Source of the DNA: Chloroflexota bacterium
Lineage (GTDB): Bacteria > Chloroflexota > Anaerolineae > Anaerolineales > Villigracilaceae
NCBI GenBank assembly: GCA_016875755.1
Contig: VGOX01000060.1
Location: 1 to 9,432, forward strand
Reading direction: 5' to 3'
Length of the DNA: 9,432 nt
Shown here: positions 4,882-9,432 of the stretch, one piece after another
Position numbering within the stretch: position 1 is the stretch's first letter
Layout of the letters: each line of letters opens with the position of its first letter
Notes under the pieces: model-generated
Databases searched by the model: none
What the model was told of the DNA's origin: nothing
What the model saw: the letters and a program-made list of their open reading frames with translations, nothing else
Made by a program: the position numbers and the translations under genes

Positions 4882-6078
4882 ATGCCATCTGTAACCGCCG
4901 AAATTCAGGTCAACGCCCCCGTCAAATTTGCCTATCGCGCTTTTACAAACTCCACCACCCTGCGCGAGTGGCTGTGTGACGTCGCCACTGTCGAGCCGCA
5001 CCCGCGCGGACGCATGTACCTGTGGTGGCGCGGCGATTTCTACTCCAGCGGGCACTACATCGAGCTGGAGGAAAACAAAAAAGTCGTCTTTCAGTGGTAT
5101 TCCAATCAAGACCCTGAACCTACTCAGGTCACCATCACCGTAAGGGAAAAAGGCGGCGGCACACATGTCAAACTCGAGCACTCGGTCCCAGATGACGGTT
5201 CATGGATGATCGCTGTCACAGAATTCCTCAAGAACTGGGAAGACAGCCTGCAGAACCTCAAATCCGTACTGGAGACAGGGATAGACCTGCGCATCGCACA
5301 CCGCCCCATGCTGGGCATCCTCCCAGGCGACTTCACCCCCGAGCAGGCTGCTACCCTCGGAGTCCCCATCCATGAAGGGTTGCGCCTCGACGGCGTCGTG
5401 GACGGCATGGGCGCACAAAAAGCAGGTCTGCAGCGCGACGACGTCATCGTGGAGATGGCGGGCAAACCCATCACCAACGATTTCAATACTCTTCCGCTCG
5501 CTATAGCAGGAAAAAAAGGCGGCGACACCGTGGGGGTAGTCATCTATCGCGGCGCGGAAAAGAAAACCATTTCCATGCAATTGAGCAAACGACCCATGCC
5601 TGAAGTTCCCTTCGATCCAAAAGAACTTGCAAAGAAAGCCCGCGAACTTTTTGAGCCCGCCCTTGTTGATCTCAAAAAAGTATTCGAAGGCTACAGCGAC
5701 AAACAAGCCATGCAACGCCCCGACCCAAAAGAATGGAGCGCGCTTGAGATCGTGGCACATCTCATTCAAGGCGAACGTTTCAATGCCATTCTTTTGAGCA
5801 GTCTCATTGACGGTTACGAGATCACCAGCGATGGCTTTGGAACCAATGTCAACGCGGCAGCGGAGGCAATCGTCAAGGCGAACCCGTCCATCAAACTCAT
5901 GCTCGAAGCGCTGCACCGCTCCGTTGAAGAAATTCTCGCATACACCGAGTTGATCCCCGAAGATTTCGTCGCCAACAAAGGCAGCTACTATCGCTTTGGC
6001 AGTAATCTCCTCCAGCCAAATTTCCATCTCACCGCACACACCCAGCAGATCAAAGACGCACTCGCTGCAGCAAAGTAG
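4882..6078 (+). CDS. Three-domain protein: AHSA1/SRPBCC - PDZ - DinB
   Basis: The 398-residue protein joins three recognisable modules. Residues 1-130 resemble the AHSA1/START-like SRPBCC fold (VNAPVKFAYRAFTNSTTLREW, then GRMYLWWRGDFYSSG and VVFQWY), a hydrophobic-ligand cavity domain. Residues about 140-235 are PDZ-like: MLGILPGD, a GVVDGMGAQKAGLQRDDVIV core, and MAGKPI. Residues about 245-398 resemble DinB/YfiT: WSALEIVAHLIQGER with His293 and HLTAHTQQI with His382 and His386, the usual three-His metal site. There is no signal peptide or membrane segment, so it is probably cytoplasmic, unlike most PDZ proteases; no protease domain is present. DinB-fold enzymes include thiol-dependent transferases, but the substrate here is unknown. 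It is monocistronic, with terminators on both sides. The domain calls are from motif reading and are most secure for PDZ and DinB. Confidence 0.82.
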   Translation: MPSVTAEIQVNAPVKFAYRAFTNSTTLREWLCDVATVEPHPRGRMYLWWRGDFYSSGHYIELEENKKVVFQWYSNQDPEPTQVTITVREKGGGTHVKLEHSVPDDGSWMIAVTEFLKNWEDSLQNLKSVLETGIDLRIAHRPMLGILPGDFTPEQAATLGVPIHEGLRLDGVVDGMGAQKAGLQRDDVIVEMAGKPITNDFNTLPLAIAGKKGGDTVGVVIYRGAEKKTISMQLSKRPMPEVPFDPKELAKKARELFEPALVDLKKVFEGYSDKQAMQRPDPKEWSALEIVAHLIQGERFNAILLSSLIDGYEITSDGFGTNVNAAAEAIVKANPSIKLMLEALHRSVEEILAYTELIPEDFVANKGSYYRFGSNLLQPNFHLTAHTQQIKDALAAAK

Positions 6079-6092
6079 CCTAAATATACGCA

Positions 6093-6130
6093 TAACAAAA
6101 GAGGCTCTTTTTCAAGAGCCTCTTTTGTTA
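6093..6130. terminator. Bidirectional terminator between convergent genes
   Basis: TAACAAAAGAGGCTCTT (6093-6109), loop TTTC, and its 17-bp perfect complement (6114-6130) are followed by TTTTTTT on the plus strand. On the minus strand the tail reads CTTTTGTTATG, also U-rich. It serves both the plus-strand fusion gene (stop at 6078) and the minus-strand nucleosidase, whose TAA stop (6130-6128) lies inside the stem. Confidence 0.9.
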
Positions 6131-6802
6131 TTTTTTTATACCATCCAGCCAATCGGGCAGTTGCTCGAATAGTTTTTTCATCACATCTTTAGCACGTTCC
6201 TCGAACATGGACAGGTTATTGTACACTTCGCCTGCATGTTCGCTGACCAAGTCACTGACGCCGCGCAGGATGAGCAGACGCGCGTTATTTCTCTTCGCAA
6301 CCCATGCCAACGCGCCAGATTCCCAGTCGCCTGCAATTGCGCCTTTTGATTTTAGGTGTGCGATTTTTTCGGGAGGCAGGTCACCATCGGCAGAGGCGAT
6401 CAATCCGCGGCGGGTGGGATGAGGCTGGGGGTCTGGCAACCAGCTCAAATCAAGAGTCGAGGCGTACAACTCGAGGATGTTGAGATCACCCATCAATTCA
6501 ACAATGTCATAGACATAGGTCCGCTCAACGAGGATGACATCCCCAACCTCGACCACACCTTCAAATCCGCCGCAGGTGCCGAGGTTGACAATGAGATCGG
6601 GTTTGTCGTGATCGATGATGTATTGAATAATGCCCGCTGAAGATATTTTGCCCCAACCGCCGTGATACAGTTTGAGATCCCAACCTTTGAGATTAAGGTC
6701 AGCCGTTTCTCCATAAGGCGATTGGGCGATCTTCAACTGCGGGTACATTTCCTTTACAGCAATCCACTCGGCAATGGCAGAGATGATGACAGAGGTTTTC
6801 AT
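6128..6802 (-). CDS. MTA/SAH nucleosidase-like nucleoside phosphorylase-family protein
   Basis: The 224-residue protein belongs to the PNP/UDP family (nucleoside phosphorylase type I fold). Motifs match the adenosyl-thioether nucleosidase branch: VNLGTCGGF at 72-80, DWESGA at 159-164 with Glu161 (ribose-binding Glu of the ME-E/A motif), and LRGVSD at 179-184 with Asp184 in the catalytic proton-donor position. Such enzymes cleave 5'-methylthioadenosine or S-adenosylhomocysteine to adenine plus a thioribose, recycling methionine and sulphur. The usual MEGAA is WESGA here, so the exact substrate is less certain; futalosine hydrolase of the menaquinone pathway is a related alternative. GGGAG with 6 nt spacing precedes ATG 6802, and the ATG overlaps the CinA-family stop by 4 bp (ATGA), so translation is coupled. 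Confidence 0.8.
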   Translation of the reverse strand: MKTSVIISAIAEWIAVKEMYPQLKIAQSPYGETADLNLKGWDLKLYHGGWGKISSAGIIQYIIDHDKPDLIVNLGTCGGFEGVVEVGDVILVERTYVYDIVELMGDLNILELYASTLDLSWLPDPQPHPTRRGLIASADGDLPPEKIAHLKSKGAIAGDWESGALAWVAKRNNARLLILRGVSDLVSEHAGEVYNNLSMFEERAKDVMKKLFEQLPDWLDGIKK

Positions 6803-7284
6803 ACAAGGCTCCCTTCAAGGTAATCTAAAATGAACTGCAAGGCGGCATCACAGGAATATTTTTTATTCTGTTCGCGGTTGCCATCCCACAGGAAATGACG
6901 TGTCCATTCGCCATCGGGAGTCGCCAAGCCGATCCATGTGGAGCCGACAGGTTTTTCAGCCGTACCGCCGCCCGGGCCAGCAATGCCGCTCACACTGACG
7001 GCAATGTCCGTTTGCAAACCAGTCCGCGCGCCACGTGCCATCTCGAGCACGGTTTCAGGCGAGACGGCACCTTTGCCATTCAGGGTATCCCACGAAACGC
7101 CCAACAGTGATGCTTTGGCTTCGTAGGAATACGCAACCACAGCACCCATAAAATATTCCGATGAACCAGGCACATCGGTAATGCGATGCGAGATCAACCC
7201 ACCTGTGCAGGATTCTGCCGTGCTCACTTTCAGTCCACGCGCACAGCACAGTTCCTGTATTTTTATTTCAAGTTGTACGGGCAT
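6799..7284 (-). CDS. CinA-family nicotinamide-nucleotide amidohydrolase (PncC type)
   Basis: This is a 161-residue stand-alone CinA C-terminal domain, the length of PncC. It deamidates nicotinamide mononucleotide to nicotinate mononucleotide, recycling the NMN released by NAD-dependent DNA ligase. TAESCTGGL at 22-30 carries the nucleophile Ser25. VAYSYEAKASLLGV supplies Tyr52 and Lys57, which keep the same spacing from the serine as Ser31/Tyr58/Lys63 of E. coli PncC. VSGIAGPGGGTAEKPVGSTW at 98-117 is the family's glycine-rich loop. The N-terminal MoCF-like domain of full CinA is absent, so it is not the two-domain form. AAGGAG precedes the ATG by 6 nt. It heads a two-gene operon with the nucleosidase, giving the pair a nucleoside/nucleotide salvage theme. 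Confidence 0.9.
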   Translation of the reverse strand: MPVQLEIKIQELCCARGLKVSTAESCTGGLISHRITDVPGSSEYFMGAVVAYSYEAKASLLGVSWDTLNGKGAVSPETVLEMARGARTGLQTDIAVSVSGIAGPGGGTAEKPVGSTWIGLATPDGEWTRHFLWDGNREQNKKYSCDAALQFILDYLEGSLV

Positions 7285-7306
7285 GAATTCTCCTTAAAGT
7301 TTCCGA

Positions 7307-7314
7307 ATTATACT
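7307..7314. promoter_or_regulatory. Overlapping divergent -10 boxes
   Basis: Within the 48-bp gap between the cinA-family gene and the kinase remnant, ATTATA (7307-7312) reads TATAAT on the minus strand, and TATACT (7309-7314) reads as a -10 on the plus strand. The two overlap by 4 bp, so polymerases could not occupy both at once. A second plus-strand candidate TATCAT (7321-7326) lies 6 nt before the kinase ATG. No clear -35 is seen; TTGGTG on the minus strand (7333-7328) has only a 15-bp spacer. Confidence 0.45.
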
Positions 7315-7332
7315 ATCAGGTATCATTCACCA

Positions 7333-7678
7333 ATGCGTGCCTGGACTGGAAAAATAATAAAGAATATACGCGTTGGCGAAATGATCGCCTGCGGCGGAAT
7401 GGCAGAAGTGTATTATGGGGAACACATTTCGCTCAACCGTAAAGTAGCCGTTAAAATCATACGCGACCATGTAGATGGTGACCCTGAAACCCGTGCGCGC
7501 TTCGAACGTGAAGCATGAGAATTCCCTCTATGGCGCAGACACAAACGGGAACGAATTGATCGAAGCCATCCACGGCGAAGGCGGCACGAACACAATATAC
7601 GAACACGCCTACTATATGGCAGATATGCCGTTGTTGATTGGTGTTCATCGAATTCCCCCGCCCGCGGAAACCCCATAA
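7333..7678 (+). pseudogene. Broken Ser/Thr protein kinase gene
   Basis: From ATG 7333 the first 61 codons encode the N-lobe of a Hanks-type Ser/Thr kinase: a glycine loop ACGGMAEVYYGE (19-30), the VAIK-type strand KVAVKII with Lys41, and PETRARFEREA, where the alphaC helix begins. The frame then hits TGA at 7516-7518. Only about a fifth of a kinase domain remains, with no HRD or DFG motif. In another frame the next bases stay open to TAA at 7676-7678, encoding NSLYGADTNGNELIEAIHGE and a proline-rich end PPPAETP, directly before the terminator. The simplest reading is an internal deletion joining the gene's 5' end to its own 3' end, or to another gene's, near 7513-7525, with a frameshift. I do not recognise the C-terminal piece. 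It could still be transcribed. Confidence 0.75.
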
Positions 7679-7680
7679 AC

Positions 7681-7718
7681 AAAAAAGCAGCCTCCTGAAA
7701 ACAAGAGGCTGCTTTTTT
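7681..7718. terminator. Bidirectional terminator
   Basis: AAAAAAGCAGCCTC (7681-7694) and GAGGCTGCTTTTTT (7705-7718) form a perfect 14-bp inverted repeat around a 10-nt loop. A-rich and T-rich arms give a U-run on both strands. It ends the kinase remnant (stop 7678) on the plus strand and the membrane-protein operon (stop at 7736) on the minus strand. Confidence 0.92.
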
Positions 7719-7735
7719 GTTTTAATTTTTAAAAA

Positions 7736-8047
7736 TTACTGCGGGAATTGGAAGCCCTGCCCGGTAAAGCCCATATATGCTCCAAAGGCAGAGTTTATGC
7801 ACGCCAGAATCAGACCGATCGAACACAAAGCAATACCCGCAATTGCCATCGTTTTTTGCGACTGGTCTTTCATACCCATCACACCCAATACAATGCCGAT
7901 AAATCCAAGCGGAAGCCCGCAGATGGGGAAAAACCATGCGCACAAATTGATAACACCAAGAACCAGTGATGCAATCGCCATGGTGCGTTCATTCCCCTTC
8001 AGAGGAGCGGAAGGCGGGCTTGAAAATTCAGGTTGATTCGATTCCAT
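7736..8047 (-). CDS. Small DUF4190-like membrane protein A
   Basis: This 103-residue protein has a Pro/Ser-rich N-terminus, then two hydrophobic segments at about 23-58 and 65-92 separated by a GMKDQSQKTMAIAGI hinge. The pattern fits DUF4190-type small membrane proteins: NERTMAIASLVLGVINLCAW, then GLPLGFIGIVLGVMGMKD. No enzyme motif is present. It is last in a minus-strand operon, 39 bp after its paralogue (8087-8416), and shares with it the MES start, the PKGNE/LKGNE box and the KDxxxKTxxIAG hinge, indicating tandem duplication. The C-terminal FQF is also found near the end of the Yip1-family protein upstream. AAGGAG with 7 nt spacing precedes ATG 8047. Function unknown; possibly a membrane accessory factor. 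Confidence 0.78.
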   Translation of the reverse strand: MESNQPEFSSPPSAPLKGNERTMAIASLVLGVINLCAWFFPICGLPLGFIGIVLGVMGMKDQSQKTMAIAGIALCSIGLILACINSAFGAYMGFTGQGFQFPQ

Positions 8048-8086
8048 TGTAGATTCTCCTTGAATAATATGAACAACCCTGCCAAT

Positions 8087-8416
8087 TTACGGAGCAAGGT
8101 TCTGATTCACCTGATTGAACACATCCCCGATCACTGGGCCTAAAATGGAAAAGACTCCGCTGACACATGCAGCGAGGAGTCCTAAAACTCCCAACACCAT
8201 GCCGGCAATACCCAATGTTTTCTTCGCGGGGTCTTTCATGGCAAGGTACCCAAGCGCAATCGCCGCAAATGCAGACGCTCCGCCGCAAAATGGGGTGATA
8301 AACCACGAACACAAACCAAGCAGCCCCATCATCAGGGAAACAGCGGCATAAACGCTTTCGTTACCTTTGGGCGCAGATGCAGGAGTTGGTTCGGGTGAAA
8401 AAGATTGAGATTCCAT
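8087..8416 (-). CDS. Small DUF4190-like membrane protein B (paralogue)
   Basis: The protein has 109 residues when started at ATG 8416, which AGGAGAA precedes by about 10 nt; a TTG at 8443 would add nine residues but reads through this ribosome binding site, so I reject it. After a Pro/Ala/Ser-rich N-terminus (SPEPTPASAPKGNE) come two hydrophobic segments at about 23-53 and 66-96. The hinge between them is AMKDPAKKTLGIAG, matching the neighbour's GMKDQSQKTMAIAG. It belongs to the DUF4190-like group of two-helix membrane proteins, function unknown. It starts 16 nt downstream of the Yip1-family stop and 39 nt upstream of paralogue A, so all three are one transcription unit. The C-terminal tail is Asn/Gln-rich (FNQVNQNLAP). 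Confidence 0.78.
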   Translation of the reverse strand: MESQSFSPEPTPASAPKGNESVYAAVSLMMGLLGLCSWFITPFCGGASAFAAIALGYLAMKDPAKKTLGIAGMVLGVLGLLAACVSGVFSILGPVIGDVFNQVNQNLAP

Positions 8417-8432
8417 TAAATATAATTCTCCT

Positions 8433-9167
8433 CTACGGGGCAAATTGGAAGGATTCGCTCATAACTGGTGCAAGCAGGGATGCAAAGCCAGCCACGCAGC
8501 AACACAAAACAATAAAGAAAACGACCATGGGGATAAACACAGAACCCACTGCCTGGCCCCAGCCAAAACGATTCACACCCTTTACAGCCATCACCTGCAA
8601 CACCAACACATAAAGGCTCAGTCCCAAAGATACAATGCCAAAACAAGCGCCTACAAAAGGAATTGCACTAAACAGGGACAATACTGAGGAAACCATCGTA
8701 AACGGAACTGTGATTGCGGCCATTGCATACAGCAGCTTATCGTAGGTCCCCAATCCGCCGAATAACTTTGCAATCCACTGAATGATGGCAGTGCTAAGCG
8801 CAAAAAACAGCACTGACACACCACCAACCACAGGGGAAAGACACAGGCTGATCGCCAAAGCTACAAACGTAGAACCAGCATCCCCACCAGTAGTGCTGGG
8901 CATGTATTCTTCCAACCCGGGAATCGCAGGCATTGACCCTGTTGCCGTATAAATCGCCTGCAAGATCGACTGCATGATCATTGCGAACGTCCCGGCAATG
9001 AAAGCCCAAAGATAGGCGGTTTTTGCGGTTGCGGCAGGGTCTTCCGTCAATTCATAGAACGTAGTCTCACTTGGCTTGGTCACTGCTTTGATCCAAACCT
9101 GAAACCAACCAGCGGGTCTTGGTTTTGTTTCATTCATTACGGGTTCATTCGAGGGCATTTGGTCCAT
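8433..9167 (-). CDS. Yip1-family integral membrane protein
   Basis: The 244-residue protein has a hydrophilic N-terminus containing the typical entry RPAGWFQVWIKAVTKPSETT, then about five hydrophobic segments (near 50-75, 100-135, 145-165, 168-195 and 210-235). YDKLLYAMAAITVPF and the GLSLYVLVLQVMAVKGVNRF region match the Yip1 domain (PF04893), where a helix pair ends in a short VxG loop. Bacterial Yip1 proteins have no settled function; eukaryotic relatives act in membrane traffic. AAAGGAG about 9 nt before ATG 9167 is the ribosome binding site. It leads the operon with two DUF4190-like genes. TACAAT (minus strand, 9197-9192) is a possible -10 just upstream. Confidence 0.8.
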   Translation of the reverse strand: MDQMPSNEPVMNETKPRPAGWFQVWIKAVTKPSETTFYELTEDPAATAKTAYLWAFIAGTFAMIMQSILQAIYTATGSMPAIPGLEEYMPSTTGGDAGSTFVALAISLCLSPVVGGVSVLFFALSTAIIQWIAKLFGGLGTYDKLLYAMAAITVPFTMVSSVLSLFSAIPFVGACFGIVSLGLSLYVLVLQVMAVKGVNRFGWGQAVGSVFIPMVVFFIVLCCCVAGFASLLAPVMSESFQFAP

Positions 9168-9191
9168 ATTAAGATTCTCCTTTTATTTTTT

Positions 9192-9197
9192 ATTGTA
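9192..9197 (-). promoter_or_regulatory. Candidate -10 of the Yip1/DUF4190 operon
   Basis: TACAAT reads on the minus strand 24 nt before ATG 9167, with an A/T-rich leader and AAAGGAG between. No good -35 is visible. The inferred IS end begins about 30 bp upstream, so the insertion may have replaced the original upstream control region. Confidence 0.35.
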
Positions 9198-9225
9198 CCG
9201 CAACAGTGCAGATACATCATCCAAC

Positions 9226-9432
9226 CTAGGGTAATCGCATTTGAAATATGAGAGAATTGCGGAGAGCAAAAGGGAGGCTCACTGCGATGGAAAAACAACC
9301 CGCCAGAAGTATTCTCAAACACTTTGGAGAGTTGCAAGACCCACGAACGGGAAATGCCAAGACCCACATTTTTCTAGAAATCCTGATCATTGCCATACTG
9401 GCGGTGATTTGTGGAGCAGAAGGCTGGAGTGA
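9226..9432 (+). mobile_element. Left end of an ISAs1-like insertion sequence
   Basis: The right edge cuts into an insertion sequence. Its transposase starts at 9287. The probable left terminus is near CTAGGGTAATCGCATTTG (from about 9226), inferred from distance and from the change in context; the matching right end lies outside the window, so neither the inverted repeat nor a target duplication can be confirmed. Confidence 0.55.
9287..9432 (+). CDS. ISAs1-family transposase, N-terminal fragment at window edge
   Basis: From ATG 9287 (AGGGAGG at 9271-9277, 9 nt upstream) 48 codons are open to the edge. The opening SILKHFGELQDPRTGNAKTH followed by a hydrophobic stretch ending in AVICGAEGW is the classic N-terminus of ISAs1-family DDE transposases (the DDE_Tnp_1-associated domain: a hxxLxDPRxxxxxxH motif, then a hydrophobic helix and the CGAexW motif). 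The catalytic DDE residues lie beyond the window, so whether the gene is intact cannot be judged. Confidence 0.85.
   Translation, partial: MEKQPARSILKHFGELQDPRTGNAKTHIFLEILIIAILAVICGAEGWS

Noticed and set aside
5200..6093. 297-residue open frame on the minus strand inside the AHSA1-PDZ-DinB gene
   Set aside because: Antisense to a gene with clear domain motifs; its translation is Phe/Cys-rich and family-less.
7475..7678. Independent 67-residue gene after the kinase fragment
   Set aside because: Its first part overlaps kinase coding sequence in another frame and it has no ribosome binding site; it is better read as the 3' remnant of a deleted gene.
8417..8443. Upstream TTG start (8443) for DUF4190-like protein B
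   Set aside because: Those codons read through the AGGAGAA ribosome binding site that serves ATG 8416; the paralogue also begins MES.
9241..9432. Open frame starting at 9241 at the right edge
   Set aside because: The transposase frame starts at 9287 in another register and carries the recognisable ISAs1 N-terminal motif; the 9241 frame is a shadow.

Overview
The window looks like a housekeeping stretch of a bacterial chromosome, most likely Chloroflexota (Anaerolineae-like). That placement is inferred from protein style and gene content: a DUF177 protein, an AHSA1-PDZ-DinB fusion, a Yip1/DUF4190 membrane cassette, a Ser/Thr kinase remnant, and a MetRS with an HVGN/KISGS signature. No rRNA, tRNA or CRISPR array is visible.

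Layout. The first 162 bases hold the start of an unidentified minus-strand gene that runs off the left edge. A divergent intergenic region with a near-perfect extended -10 leads into a plus-strand run: a TatD-family hydrolase, a long-chain polyprenyl diphosphate synthase (TTG start, 1 nt after the tatD stop), a DUF177/YceD-like zinc-cysteine protein, a 35-codon methionine-rich leader ORF, and methionyl-tRNA synthetase. After a strong terminator comes a three-domain protein (AHSA1/SRPBCC, PDZ, DinB). It converges on a minus-strand pair with a 4-bp overlap: a CinA-type NMN deamidase followed by an MTA/SAH-nucleosidase-like protein. Overlapping divergent -10 boxes separate this pair from a broken Ser/Thr kinase gene. 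A bidirectional terminator then divides the kinase remnant from a minus-strand operon of three small membrane proteins (Yip1 family, then two tandem DUF4190-like paralogues). At the right edge, the start of an ISAs1-like transposase has landed upstream of that operon.

The main discovery is upstream of metG. Bases 2684-2791 encode a 35-residue peptide with nine Met codons, eight of them between codons 9 and 26. It is followed by an intrinsic terminator (2813-2840) and then by the methionyl-tRNA synthetase gene. Three mutually exclusive pairings can be read by eye: 1:2 (2729-2736 with 2753-2760, 8 bp), 2:3 (2753-2764 with 2812-2822, 11 bp with a one-base bulge) and 3:4 (2813-2820 with 2828-2835, 8 bp, then a U-run). 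Strand 1 lies in the Met codons. This is the layout of a ribosome-mediated attenuator that would sense charged Met-tRNA and control MetRS, comparable in logic to trp/his leaders and the pheM-pheST system, but for methionine. I know of no well-described case of a Met-codon leader peptide controlling metG.

How the genes fit together: several concern translation and cofactor or lipid upkeep (MetRS, YceD-like ribosome-biogenesis protein, prenyl chains for menaquinone, NMN recycling, adenosyl-thioether nucleosidase). The right third is more plastic, with a pseudogene, tandem duplicates and an insertion sequence.
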